This document shows, one piece after another, positions 25,050-33,924 of a stretch of 39,756 nt of DNA (the first letter of the stretch is position 1; every line of letters starts with the position of its first letter). Where the stretch lies: assembly GCA_937906455.1 (NCBI GenBank), contig CALCYT010000022.1, positions 1 to 39,756 of the forward strand, written 5' to 3'. The stretch comes from an uncultured Bacteroidales bacterium (lineage in GTDB: Bacteria > Bacteroidota > Bacteroidia > Bacteroidales > F082). The translations under genes were made by a program, and so were the position numbers. The notes under the pieces are model-generated. The model worked only from the letters and a program-made list of their open reading frames with translations. It searched no databases and was not told the DNA's origin.

Positions 25050-26813
25050 ATGAGATTTTGGAAAATTGTTTTTATGAGATATAAGTTTTTGATATTCAGT
25101 GTTTTGGTCGGGTGGGTGTGTGGTGTCTCCGCGCAAAGCGATATTGTGGAGGAGATGCCGGCTGACAGCGTCGTGATTCAGGATTTGGCGAAGAATGCAG
25201 AGTATTTCTCTAAAGGATTGGAGGAGAAATATAACGAGAACTACCTGACAGCGATAAGCGATTTCGAGCAGGCACTGTTGTTTTTCAAAGATGACGATGC
25301 CTCGATGTACGAGTTGTCGGGGCTTTACATGTTGGACGGCCAAATCAACAAGGCTCTTTTCATGATTCAACAGGCAGCAAAGCTTCAGCCCGACAACAAA
25401 TGGTATCAGATAAGATTAGCGGATGTGTATCTCGAAAAGTCTGATTATCAGTCGTTTATAGATATCTACGACAAACTCTTGCAAGACGAGCCTGACAATT
25501 TGGACTATCTTGGAGCCTATATTGATGTGCTTCTCCGCATCGGACAATACGATCAGGTGATTGAAAAATTAGACATTGTGGAGCAACAACTTGGCAAAAA
25601 CGAATATATCTTCCTTCAGAAAATTGAGATTTACAATCAGCAGGGCAAGAAAGACGAAGCCTTGGCGGAATTGGAGAGACTTGTGGAGTTCGCGCCCGAC
25701 GACACCCATTACATAGCCATGCTCGCCGAAGCCTACCGTAAAATGAACCGCGACAAGGACGCATACAAACAATATCTGAAAATCAAGGATTTGGAGCCTG
25801 ATAATAAGTATGTCAACGTGTCGCTGATGGATTATTACTTAAGCATAGGAGATACGGAAAAAGCGTATGCGGATTTCGTGGCGGCCATTAAAAACAAGAA
25901 TTTGGATTACGACACCAAAGTCCAGCTGTACAATTATTTGCTGCAGGACAACAAATTCAATTTCAAGACGGCTAAGGAGCTGAATGAGAAGATGGAATCG
26001 GTCGCCAACGCCTTCATCGAGACACATCCCGACAAGCCGATAGGTTATTATATCATCGGCTCGACATACCAGGCAAAAGAAGATTATACAAAAGCCAAGG
26101 ACAGCTATCTGTTATCCATTTCAAAAGGCGGCAACGACAACATGATTTACTATAACCTTTTGAACTGCTTCGACCAATTGAAATGTTATGACGAGCAGAT
26201 AATTTATGCTGACAAGGCGTTGGAATTATATCCGACGATACCTGTTTTCTACGTTTTCAAAGGATTTGGACTTTACAATGTCAAAGATTATGAAAACTGC
26301 ATCAAAACTTTCGAAAAAGCCAGGAAATTCGTGTCAGACAGTGATCTTTTGGTGATAATCGACTCGTTTATCGGCGATTCGTACCATAATCTTAAGAACA
26401 ATGAGAAAGCATACGAGGCATACGACAGGATTTTGCGCTACAAGCCCGATGAGATTAGCGTCTTGAACAACTACGCCTACTATTTGTCGCTTGATGACAA
26501 AGACCTGGAGCGCGCCTTGCAGATGTCGGAAAAGACGATAAAAGCGGAGCCGAAGAACGCCACCTATCTTGACACATACGCTTGGATTTTGTACAAACTC
26601 GGGCGTTATCAGGAGGCGAAAAAATACATGGAGAAGGTGTTCAAACACGACAAAAACCCGCAAGGTGTCAACTACGAGCATCTCGGCGACATACTTTACA
26701 AGCTTGGCGACACCAAAAACGCCTTGAAAAACTGGAAGAAAGCCGAGAAGGCAGGGGGAGAGGTATCGCAATTTCTTGAGCAAAAAATAAAAGACGAGAG
26801 ACTTTATGAGTAG
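25050..26813 (+). CDS. Exported tetratricopeptide repeat protein
   Basis: Protein of 587 residues with a signal peptide (FLIFSVLVGWVCGVSAQ) and TPR-like repeats over almost the full mature length (for example AISDFEQALLFFKDDD, ADVYLEKSDYQSFIDIYDKLLQ, ENCIKTFEKARKFV, AKKYMEKVFKHDKNPQG). It is probably a periplasmic or outer-membrane scaffold. ATG at 25074 gives a more standard signal peptide and may be the true start. It overlaps the DUF4292 gene by 8 bp and forms an operon with it and the M23 gene, which suggests a shared envelope role; in other genomes TPR/DUF4292 pairs have been proposed to act in outer-membrane biogenesis, an idea not testable here. Confidence 0.85.
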   Translation: MRFWKIVFMRYKFLIFSVLVGWVCGVSAQSDIVEEMPADSVVIQDLAKNAEYFSKGLEEKYNENYLTAISDFEQALLFFKDDDASMYELSGLYMLDGQINKALFMIQQAAKLQPDNKWYQIRLADVYLEKSDYQSFIDIYDKLLQDEPDNLDYLGAYIDVLLRIGQYDQVIEKLDIVEQQLGKNEYIFLQKIEIYNQQGKKDEALAELERLVEFAPDDTHYIAMLAEAYRKMNRDKDAYKQYLKIKDLEPDNKYVNVSLMDYYLSIGDTEKAYADFVAAIKNKNLDYDTKVQLYNYLLQDNKFNFKTAKELNEKMESVANAFIETHPDKPIGYYIIGSTYQAKEDYTKAKDSYLLSISKGGNDNMIYYNLLNCFDQLKCYDEQIIYADKALELYPTIPVFYVFKGFGLYNVKDYENCIKTFEKARKFVSDSDLLVIIDSFIGDSYHNLKNNEKAYEAYDRILRYKPDEISVLNNYAYYLSLDDKDLERALQMSEKTIKAEPKNATYLDTYAWILYKLGRYQEAKKYMEKVFKHDKNPQGVNYEHLGDILYKLGDTKNALKNWKKAEKAGGEVSQFLEQKIKDERLYE

Positions 26814-27627
26814 AAGACTTCATATATTATTGATTGTCAGTCTGTTTGTCCTGACTTTCATCGCGTCAAGCTGTTCATCGAAGAAAGCGATGGTCAAGAC
26901 GAGTTTGCGTGAGTTCACCGCCGGAAGGCTCATTGAGGAAGTGGAGAACAACAAATTCGACTACGGCCGTTTTCAGGCGAAAATAAATGTGAAGATAGAG
27001 ACCAACGACAAGAATCTCAATGTGAAAGGACAGCTGAGGATGAAGAAAGACAGCATCATCTGGACGAGTTTCTCGCTTCCTTTGGGAGTGGAGATGGTAA
27101 GGGTGAAATTAGAGCCCGACTCGGTGTTTTTCCTCAACAGAAACGATAAAACATACCTCTGCGAAAGCATCGAGTCGTTTGACGACATCTCACCAATGAT
27201 AACGACAATACAGATGTTGCAGTCGGTCTTGGTGGGCAACGACATCCGATTGCGCGAAAGCGACGATTATAAAGTTGAAATAGACAACGGGCAATATAAC
27301 CTCATGATTTCCAAGTCGTTAAAGAAATCCATCAAACACAATGATGAAAATTGGAAGGTTATGATGAAAGACATTTGGATTGACCCGCAGCTTTTCAAAA
27401 TCACGAAATATTACATCAAGGAATATAATGACAGCAAGCGCAAAATAGAGTTACAATATTCTGATTTTCAATTAGTAGGCGATAAATATTGTCCGACAAA
27501 GATATCGATTTACGTTCATGGCGACAAGTATCTGAAGGCAAAAATAAGCTATTCGAACATCAGTGTTGACGACAATATAGGGTTTAATTTCAGCATACCC
27601 CAAAAATACGAGAGACTCTACAAATGA
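26806..27627 (+). CDS. DUF4292 lipoprotein
   Basis: Protein of 273 residues with a lipoprotein signal (LTFIASSC, Cys about residue 23) and a beta-rich body typical of DUF4292: FQAKINVKIETNDKNLNVKGQLRMKKDSIIW, SLPLGVEMVRVKLEPDSVFFLNR. Its shape recalls LolB/LolA-type half barrels that handle lipids or lipoproteins; that comparison is inference. The start overlaps the TPR gene by 8 bp and the stop overlaps the M23 gene by 4 bp. Confidence 0.85.
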   Translation: MSRRLHILLIVSLFVLTFIASSCSSKKAMVKTSLREFTAGRLIEEVENNKFDYGRFQAKINVKIETNDKNLNVKGQLRMKKDSIIWTSFSLPLGVEMVRVKLEPDSVFFLNRNDKTYLCESIESFDDISPMITTIQMLQSVLVGNDIRLRESDDYKVEIDNGQYNLMISKSLKKSIKHNDENWKVMMKDIWIDPQLFKITKYYIKEYNDSKRKIELQYSDFQLVGDKYCPTKISIYVHGDKYLKAKISYSNISVDDNIGFNFSIPQKYERLYK

Positions 27628-28799
27628 GACGAAAGATTGCATATCACATTTTGCTCGCATTGATGTTTTTTAATGTCAATTTGATATGTAATGCCCAGAG
27701 TGTCAATGACTTGGAAAAACAAGTCAACAAATTGCAGAATGAGATTAAGACTTCGCAGAATTTATTGAAAAAGACCTCGAAAAACAAGGAGACGACGATT
27801 CGTGAGGTGGAGCTTTTGCAGGCGCAGATTAAGAAACGCGACGATTTAATCAAGACGTATGACAAGCAGATAGCATTGTTAAACAAAGAGACGAAAGGCT
27901 ATCAGAAAGACATCAGCAACCTTCAGAACGAGCTTGAGAGGCATCGGAAAGAATATGCCGACCTCCTTGTGATTCATTATCGTAATCGAAACAGTATCAA
28001 CAACTTACTGTTTATTTTCTCATCAGAAGACTTCAACCAGGCAGTGAGGAGGATACGATACATTCAGCAGTTCAACGACCTCTTGAAGGACAAGATGCAG
28101 AAGATTGACGAGACGAAAACAGAGATAAGGGAACGCATTGAGAAGAACGAGAGAGACAAAAAACGCATTGAGAATCTTAACAATACGCAAAAAAAGGAGC
28201 GTAACGAGCTGAATAAGGACAAACAATCGCTTAACGAGAAGGTAGCGAAACTGAAAAAAGAGGAGAAAAAAATCAAGAAAGACATTGCGCAGAAGGAGAA
28301 AGAGACGAAGGATTTACAGGCTAAGATAAAGAAAATCATTGAGGAAGAGCTTGCGCGGCGCAGGGCTGACGCCACTATTGACACCGAACTCGCGGCTAAT
28401 TTCGAGAGCAACAAAGGCAAGCTCCCGTGGCCGGTGGCAAGTGGGGTGGTGACCAAGAAATACGGCAAGAGTGCGCATCCGACGCAGTCGAAAGTCACGG
28501 TGATGAACAACGGCATCGACATCACGACGGAGCAAGGTGCCAATGCCCTTTGTGTGTTTGACGGGCAGGTCTCGACGGTTTTCAACACCGGCTCGACCAA
28601 TGTCGTAATGGTGCGCCACGGGACATATTTCACGCTTTACGCCAATTTGGACAAGGTGTATGTGAAGTCGGGCGACAAGGTGAAGACAGGGGAGAAGATA
28701 GGGTTGGTGCATACGGGAGCCACCGACAATGTGACAATATTGCATTTTGAAGTGTGGAACGACAAAAATAACACTAATCCGGAGGGATGGCTGAGGTGA
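27624..28799 (+). CDS. EnvC-like murein hydrolase activator (degenerate M23/LytM)
   Basis: Protein of 391 residues with a signal peptide, a long coiled coil (about 25-245) and a C-terminal LytM/M23 domain (about 275-391, LPWPVASGVVTKKYGK ... NNGIDITTEQG ... ILHFEVW). In active M23 peptidases the metal site has His in the HxGIDI motif and an HxH near the end. Here these read NNGIDI and ILHFEVW, so two metal-binding His are replaced. Such a degenerate domain, with the coiled coil, fits EnvC-type activators of amidases in cell division or envelope remodelling rather than a working peptidase. The stop is inside the first unit of a heptamer repeat. Confidence 0.88.
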   Translation: MRRKIAYHILLALMFFNVNLICNAQSVNDLEKQVNKLQNEIKTSQNLLKKTSKNKETTIREVELLQAQIKKRDDLIKTYDKQIALLNKETKGYQKDISNLQNELERHRKEYADLLVIHYRNRNSINNLLFIFSSEDFNQAVRRIRYIQQFNDLLKDKMQKIDETKTEIRERIEKNERDKKRIENLNNTQKKERNELNKDKQSLNEKVAKLKKEEKKIKKDIAQKEKETKDLQAKIKKIIEEELARRRADATIDTELAANFESNKGKLPWPVASGVVTKKYGKSAHPTQSKVTVMNNGIDITTEQGANALCVFDGQVSTVFNTGSTNVVMVRHGTYFTLYANLDKVYVKSGDKVKTGEKIGLVHTGATDNVTILHFEVWNDKNNTNPEGWLR

Positions 28800-28832
28800 G
28801 AGTTGAGAGTTGAGAGTGGAGAGTGGAGAGTC
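28798..28832 (+). repeat. Heptamer tandem repeat (GAGAGTT/GAGAGTG x5)
   Basis: Five 7-bp units, GAGAGTT twice, GAGAGTG twice and GAGAGTC, start at the last bases of the M23 stop codon and run into the spacer before the small lipoprotein gene. The unit relates to the GTTGAGA units found after dut. Confidence 0.8.
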
Positions 28833-28859
28833 AGTTAATAAGTTTATTAGTTTAGAGAT

Positions 28860-28997
28860 ATGAACGGGAGAAGAAAGATTTTATGTTTTATGTTGGTTAT
28901 CATGATGTTAGCGTTTGTTTTCGCATCGTGTTCGAGGGCATACGAGCCACCGAATTATCCTAAGAGGAACAATAAATGCGATTGTTCAAGGTGGTAG
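28860..28997 (+). CDS. Small lipoprotein (45 residues)
   Basis: The frame begins MNGRRKILCFMLVIMMLAF and continues with a lipobox VFASC (Cys24). The mature part of about 22 residues is basic and Pro/Asn-rich and ends CDCSRW. It follows the M23 gene by 60 bp and is followed by a strong bidirectional terminator, so it could be the last gene of the dut-M23 transcript. Small lipoproteins of this kind are common and poorly described; no function can be given. The clear signal peptide and lipobox support its being real. Confidence 0.6.
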   Translation: MNGRRKILCFMLVIMMLAFVFASCSRAYEPPNYPKRNNKCDCSRW

Positions 28998-29024
28998 TGG
29001 CATATAGGTTTTCAATGACACATT

Positions 29025-29055
29025 AAAAAAACAGCTCAAGAGAGCTGTTTTTTTT
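29025..29055. terminator. Bidirectional rho-independent terminator
   Basis: ACAGCTC and GAGCTGT form a perfect stem with a 4-base loop, with A residues on the left and T residues on the right. It can end the plus-strand envelope operon and also, read from the other side, the tRNA-Pro transcript. Confidence 0.9.
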
Positions 29056-29056
29056 G

Positions 29057-29130
29057 TCGGGATGACAAGATTCGAACTTGCGGCCTCTTCGTCCCGAACG
29101 AAGCGCGCTACCGGGCTGCGCTACATCCCG
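29057..29130 (-). tRNA. tRNA-Pro (anticodon CGG)
   Basis: The minus strand folds as a standard 74-nt tRNA. The acceptor arms CGGGATG/CATCCCG carry discriminator A, the D arm contains AGCGCAGCCCGGTAGCGC, the anticodon stem CTTCG/CGAAG encloses loop TTCGGGA (anticodon CGG), and the T arm contains GTTCGAATC. CCA is not encoded. It has its own promoter upstream and a terminator directly downstream. Confidence 0.95.
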
Positions 29131-29149
29131 AACCCGAATTTTCGGACTG

Positions 29150-29179
29150 CAAAAATACAAAAAAATCTATAATTGGCAA
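29150..29179 (-). promoter_or_regulatory. Promoter of tRNA-Pro
   Basis: On the minus strand a -33 TTG (complement of 29177-29179) is followed by a 19-bp spacer and the -7 element TATTTTTG (complement of 29150-29157). This is the best complete Bacteroidota-type promoter in the window, 20 bp before the tRNA 5' end. Confidence 0.75.
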
Positions 29180-29256
29180 TTAATTTTTTAAAATTTTATT
29201 TTTTGAAAATAATTTGCTAATTTTTCCGGACAGTGAGATGGATATCCATTTGACTC

Positions 29257-30531
29257 CTAAACATACAACAACCATTTCCAAATAGGAACAACGTCTATGA
29301 TGAGTTCATTAGTCGTTATTATTTCCTCATGATCTCGAGTAACGATGACTGCCCTTTGCAATGGGAATGCTTTATTGAGAGATACAAGCGCAGAGATTTC
29401 GCGATTACGTGTTTCAGTATCATTCATATCAAATGACGCTTGTACTGCAAGCCCCACCTCCGGAACATAGAAATCAACCTCAATGTTACGGCTGTAATAG
29501 AATAAACGTGGCTCATCAGTGTTACTGTACTTTTTCATCAAATGAATGGCACACAGGTTTTCCAATAATTTTGTTTCACCATTGAAAAGGAAGTTGTTTA
29601 GCAAAGAATTATCTGTGTAGTAACGCTTCTTGATGGTTTCTTGGTCGGTTATTGGCGAAACGAAATTTGGCAGAGAGAAGGTCAAATAACTCTCCTCAAA
29701 ATATTCCAAGTAGTCCTTTACAGTCGTGAGGCCTATCTTTTCGCCAGTTGATTTTATAATATTTTGAAATCTCGAAAGGGCAGTAGGCTGCATCACGCTC
29801 TCTGCCATCTTTTTAGCCAGCAAACGTATTGAACGAGTGTTTCTGATGCCATGACGCGCCACTATGTCACCCATCAATATCCTTTGGTATAGGCTGTTTG
29901 TCCACTCTCGCTTATCAACCAAGTCAAAAGATTCAGCAAAGCCGCCATTATAAAAGTATTCATTCATTCTCCGGGCTATTTCGTGCAGTTTGGTAGCATC
30001 GTATTGCCAATTTTTTCCCAACTTTACTTTGCGATAAGTGAGATATTCCGAAAAGGAGAATGGCCATATCTCACGGATAATGAAGCGGCCACCTAAAGTT
30101 GTTGCAATCTCGCTGCTCAACATTTTTGCGTTACTGCCTGTCACCATCACCCGATATCGCTGATCGGAAAGACGGCGCACAAACTGTTCCCAACCATCTA
30201 TAACCTGTACCTCATCAAGGTATATCAATGGTTTATGGTCACCAAACATTTCAGCGTAACAATCAAGAATCAGTCCAAGTTCTGAAGCCGGCATATATCG
30301 AATGCGCTCATCCTCAAAGTTAATATAAAGACAATCTTTTAAAGTTATTTGCCCTTCGGCAATGCGCTGCTGCATGTCCTGAATCATCAGACACGATTTT
30401 CCAGCTCTTCGTATTCCCACCAATACATAATTCATTCTGTTTTCAAAAAAATGCGGACGTCGGACAAGCCGTCTTTCACGTACTTCTTGGTGACGCTCAA
30501 TAATAATTCTTTTAATGACCTGCTTATCCAT
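29257..30531 (-). CDS. ATP-binding protein, AAA_14/DUF4143 type
   Basis: Protein of 424 residues. Walker A is GIRRAGKSC (about residues 38-46) and Walker B is PLIYLDEVQ; an arginine-rich RFIIREIWPFSFSEYL stretch follows. The C-terminal half (about 200-420) is a DUF4143 restriction-endonuclease-like domain. These ATPases are abundant in Bacteroidota, are often isolated and vary between close strains, and their function is not known. The gene stands alone between tRNA-Pro and the dpp11 pair, with its own -7 element. A location next to a tRNA gene and the family's patchy occurrence suggest recent acquisition, but no integrase or direct repeat was found. Confidence 0.88.
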   Translation of the reverse strand: MDKQVIKRIIIERHQEVRERRLVRRPHFFENRMNYVLVGIRRAGKSCLMIQDMQQRIAEGQITLKDCLYINFEDERIRYMPASELGLILDCYAEMFGDHKPLIYLDEVQVIDGWEQFVRRLSDQRYRVMVTGSNAKMLSSEIATTLGGRFIIREIWPFSFSEYLTYRKVKLGKNWQYDATKLHEIARRMNEYFYNGGFAESFDLVDKREWTNSLYQRILMGDIVARHGIRNTRSIRLLAKKMAESVMQPTALSRFQNIIKSTGEKIGLTTVKDYLEYFEESYLTFSLPNFVSPITDQETIKKRYYTDNSLLNNFLFNGETKLLENLCAIHLMKKYSNTDEPRLFYYSRNIEVDFYVPEVGLAVQASFDMNDTETRNREISALVSLNKAFPLQRAVIVTRDHEEIITTNELIIDVVPIWKWLLYV

Positions 30532-30604
30532 ATTTCAGCATTATTTTAACTTATACATTTATATTTTATTGAAATATTTTATCCCATATAGTAAAATATT
30601 GCTG

Positions 30605-30612
30605 CAAAAATA
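30605..30612 (-). promoter_or_regulatory. -7 promoter element of the DUF4143 ATPase gene
   Basis: The minus strand reads TATTTTTG about 74 bp before the ATG. The intervening leader is AT-rich with no other reading frame. Confidence 0.5.
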
Positions 30613-30768
30613 CAAAATTTTTCAATACCTAACATATTTTTTAAAAATCTCTCGCAAATTACGCAGAAAACGCAGAAATTGTTCTTTCATTGTTGCTTTC
30701 CCATGGATGTAGTTCGCTGACGCTCACTGATTTCGCAGAGAGAGTTATCGTCATTTCTCCATTACGAT

Positions 30769-31701
30769 TTATTTTATTTCACGTCGGTTGAAATGATGAA
30801 GACGGAGTTCAATCTTTCTTTCCCAGACGAGGAGCAGCGACATCACCCAGCGTGAGAGTAGCATCCACAGGAAGTTGCCTCCAATAGCCGTAAACAGCAG
30901 CAAATCCTCAAGATTACTGTGCGACACTCCGATGTGATGGTTCAGAAGGTCGTTTTCCTCTTTCGTTGTAGAGCCGTGTTCTGTCTCGTCTATCATCACG
31001 GCGGCGCCATAGGCGAGACCGAGGGTGTTTGCCACGAGCCACAGAAAAGCCGTCCGAGGCGGCAGTCCGAAGAACGACATCACAGGCTTAAGGAAATCAG
31101 CGATACGCTCGATGATGCCGTATTCATTCAAGACACGCTGCAACACTGTCAGCAGATAAACCAAGACCACCATCAGGCCGACGGTTTTTAGTGTGCGCCA
31201 AGCCCAGCTTTTCAGCATCTCGACGAAAGTGAGATTTTCGGATGTCACGGTGTCAGAAACGCTGTTCTCAAACTGTCCGGGCATGATTTTGTTCAAGACA
31301 AACGCCAGAAAGAAAGCCGACAACGTCCTGATAATCACTATTCTGACGGCTGAGGAGCCTGTTTTTGCCTGAACTGTCGTCTCCACGATCATGTTATGCG
31401 AGCACAGCACCATGACCGCCAATATCGTGACGGCGCGCATATCGAGATTCAGCGACGACATCACGGCCATAGCGGTATAGCAGTTCACGAAATAGCCTGA
31501 GACGTAGGCGAGAGCCGCCTCGCCGGGCAGTCCGAAGCTTGAGAAGACAGGTGTAAGCCAGCGTGAGACAATCTCTATCACGCCGAGATATTGCAGCAGC
31601 ATGATTAGAAACGACACGCCCACCATGATTTTTGTGAGCCACCAAATAGTTTTCAGCGCGCTTGGAGTGGCCGAACGTATGCAGGAACTGATTCTACTCA
31701 T
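30769..31701 (-). CDS. Gate-domain (nucleoside recognition) inner-membrane protein
   Basis: Protein of 310 residues with about eight membrane helices and two Gate domains, of the kind shared by nucleoside transporters, FeoB and spore maturation proteins SpmA/SpmB. Conserved patches include FGLPGEAALAYVSGYFVNCYTAMAV in the first half and FFGLPPRTAFLWLVANTLGLAYGAAV in the second. The substrate is unknown. Its ATG overlaps the stop of the S46 peptidase gene by 8 bp, so the two are translated together. One attractive idea is uptake or signalling linked to peptide breakdown, but the Gate family offers no direct support for it. Confidence 0.85.
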   Translation of the reverse strand: MSRISSCIRSATPSALKTIWWLTKIMVGVSFLIMLLQYLGVIEIVSRWLTPVFSSFGLPGEAALAYVSGYFVNCYTAMAVMSSLNLDMRAVTILAVMVLCSHNMIVETTVQAKTGSSAVRIVIIRTLSAFFLAFVLNKIMPGQFENSVSDTVTSENLTFVEMLKSWAWRTLKTVGLMVVLVYLLTVLQRVLNEYGIIERIADFLKPVMSFFGLPPRTAFLWLVANTLGLAYGAAVMIDETEHGSTTKEENDLLNHHIGVSHSNLEDLLLFTAIGGNFLWMLLSRWVMSLLLVWERKIELRLHHFNRREIK

Positions 31702-33856
31702 CGATAGTCATCTCTTCAATAAGACGCCGGCAGCCCGCGTATTTGTCGATTAGGAACAGCACATAGCGTATGTCAACGCTGATATTCTTGCAAATCGACG
31801 GGTCGTAAACGAGGTCGCTCATCGTGCCTTCCCAGGTGCGGTCGAAGTTAAGTCCGAGCAGCTCGCCCTCGGCGTTAAGGATAGGGCTGCCGCTATTACC
31901 GCCCGTGGTGTGGTTGCCCGCGATGAAAGCCACATGCATGGAGCCGTCCTTATCGGCATAGCGACCGAAGTCCTTCGCCTCATAAAGCTCACGTAATCTG
32001 TCGGTTACGACATAATCGTAGATGTCGGGGTTTTCTTTCTGCATGATGCCGTCGAGGGTGGTGTAGTGACGGTATGTGACAGCGTCTTTAGGCTTAAAAC
32101 CGCCCACCTTGCCGTAAGTCACACGCAGGGTGAAGTTAGCGTCAGGATAGAGGTTGCGCTCAGGATAAACCTCAGGAATCATCTTCATCTGGCCTTCCAT
32201 ATAGACACGGCGCAAGTTGTTGATTTTCTTGTTGCATTCAATGGTTTTATCTTTGACATTCTCATTGTAGAAGTCAAGCATGCTGTTATATGCGACGAGA
32301 GCCGGGTCTTTCGCGAGTTTCTTGGCTTTCCCGGGTTTGAAGTCATCCAGCAAAGCGTTGACTTTATCCTCCGAGGTGAAAATCGATTTTCCGAAGAGAT
32401 AACCGACATAAGCCTTCACGTCGCCTTTATATTTACTGTCTATTTCGTTAAGAATCCCCGGACGGAAATCCTCAGGCTGGTTAGCGCGGTAAGCCTCAAA
32501 CATAGCGACAGCAACTTCCTCATCGATAGGCTGGTAATAATCCTTGAAAAACGATGCTGTCGTACCTCTTAAATTATTGATAATCTTGTCAATATCCTCT
32601 TGAGGAGTATCTTTGTCCACCGTTGAGAGCTTGTTGAAATTAGCCGCGAACTTAATCAGCTCGACAGAGAGACCGGCTTCGTTAAGGTAAGTCGAGGCCA
32701 TGCGATATTTCTCATATTCCTCATAGACAGGGGTGAAATCGCGGAGGGCGTGCATATATTTCATTCGTCTGCGTTCCTGCATACACCAGTCGTTGTAAGC
32801 CGCCTCAAACGCTTGTTTTTTCTCTATCCCCTTGAAATTACGGATGCCTTCGATGACGCCCATCCATTTCTTCCAGCCGTTGCCGAGTCCGGCATGTTTC
32901 GAGGCATATTGGATACGCACTTTCGCGTCTTTTTCTTGATATTTGTTATAGATGTCAAGAATTTGGGTACGGAGGTCAACCACGACAGGATAAATCACGT
33001 TAGCTTCTTGATTCACAGCCACTGACGGCAGATATTCGTTAGTGCGGGCAGGGTAGCCGAACACGAAGGTGAAGTCGCCTTCCTCGACACCTTTCAAGGA
33101 GATAGTGAAGTGATAATCAGGGTTATACGGCACATTATCCTCGTTATATTCCGCCGGTTTGCCGTCCTTATCGACATAAATTCTGAAGACAGAGAAATCA
33201 CCGGTATGACGCGGCCAGACCCAGTTGTCGGTGTCGCCGCCGAACTTGCCTATATTTGAAGGCGGAGCACCCACCATACGGGTGTCTCTGAATATCTCAT
33301 TATAAATCAGGAAATATTGGTTTCCCTGATAGAACGACTCGACGGTCACCGCGTATTCTGTGTCGTTTTCCACCGATTTGACAATATTGTCAATATTTTC
33401 CTTGATGACTTTTTCGCGTTCCTCATCAGTCGTCGCATCAGTGACACCCGCGAGGACTTTATCTGTGACATCGACCATGTTTCTCATCATTTTTGCAGTG
33501 AGTCCGGGGCATGGAAGCTCCTCGTCTTGTGTCATTGCCCAGAAGCCCTCGGTCAGGTAGTCGTGCTCGACAGTTGAATGCCGTTGGATCCAGCCATAGC
33601 CGCAATGATGGTTAGTGAGCAGCAGACCCTGTTCGCTGACGAGCTCGCCTGTGCAGCCGCCGCCGAATAGCACCACGGCGTCTTTCATGCTGCTGTGGTT
33701 GATGGAATAGATGTCGTCGGCAGTGATTTTCATGCCCATAGCCTGCATCTCGGCCTCGTTACGCTGAAGCAGCGCAGGAATCCACATACCTTCGTCGGCG
33801 CGGATGACGCTCGACATGACGAAGATGATAGCGAAAGTTAATGACAGTTTTTTCAT
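31694..33856 (-). CDS. S46 family dipeptidyl-peptidase, DPP11-like (Asp/Glu-specific)
   Basis: Periplasmic serine exopeptidase of 720 residues, the length of Porphyromonas gingivalis DPP11. It has a signal peptide (SSVIRA) and the catalytic triad in place: His84 in LLTNHHCGYG, Asp220 in WPRHTGDFS and Ser655 in TGGNSGSP. Arg673, 18 residues after the Ser in NFDRTWEG, corresponds to the Arg that gives DPP11 its preference for acidic P1 residues; DPP7 has Gly there. It should remove dipeptides ending in Asp or Glu from peptide N termini, feeding amino-acid catabolism in asaccharolytic or proteolytic Bacteroidales. The Gate protein gene overlaps its stop by 8 bp. Confidence 0.92.
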   Translation of the reverse strand: MKKLSLTFAIIFVMSSVIRADEGMWIPALLQRNEAEMQAMGMKITADDIYSINHSSMKDAVVLFGGGCTGELVSEQGLLLTNHHCGYGWIQRHSTVEHDYLTEGFWAMTQDEELPCPGLTAKMMRNMVDVTDKVLAGVTDATTDEEREKVIKENIDNIVKSVENDTEYAVTVESFYQGNQYFLIYNEIFRDTRMVGAPPSNIGKFGGDTDNWVWPRHTGDFSVFRIYVDKDGKPAEYNEDNVPYNPDYHFTISLKGVEEGDFTFVFGYPARTNEYLPSVAVNQEANVIYPVVVDLRTQILDIYNKYQEKDAKVRIQYASKHAGLGNGWKKWMGVIEGIRNFKGIEKKQAFEAAYNDWCMQERRRMKYMHALRDFTPVYEEYEKYRMASTYLNEAGLSVELIKFAANFNKLSTVDKDTPQEDIDKIINNLRGTTASFFKDYYQPIDEEVAVAMFEAYRANQPEDFRPGILNEIDSKYKGDVKAYVGYLFGKSIFTSEDKVNALLDDFKPGKAKKLAKDPALVAYNSMLDFYNENVKDKTIECNKKINNLRRVYMEGQMKMIPEVYPERNLYPDANFTLRVTYGKVGGFKPKDAVTYRHYTTLDGIMQKENPDIYDYVVTDRLRELYEAKDFGRYADKDGSMHVAFIAGNHTTGGNSGSPILNAEGELLGLNFDRTWEGTMSDLVYDPSICKNISVDIRYVLFLIDKYAGCRRLIEEMTIDE

Positions 33857-33892
33857 TTTATTTGATGTTGTTTAAAATTTTATCTTTTTTAC

Positions 33893-33913
33893 GGCTGCCA
33901 TGCTATGACAGCC
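33893..33913 (-). other. Hairpin between rlmH and the S46 peptidase gene
   Basis: GGCTG and CAGCC, extended by a T-G pair and CAT/ATG, form a 9-bp stem around AGC. On the minus strand it is followed by GTAAAAAAG rather than T residues, so termination is doubtful; attenuation or mRNA processing is possible. Confidence 0.4.
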
Positions 33914-33924
33914 CTTCTTATTTC

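Noticed and set aside
29057..30531. Integrative element at tRNA-Pro
   Set aside because: The DUF4143 ATPase lies next to the tRNA but no integrase and no repeated tRNA end was found in the window.
30742..30800. Possible second copy of the GTCATTTC palindromic element
   Set aside because: Only short pieces (GTCATTTCTCC, GAAATGA) match and no stem can be built.
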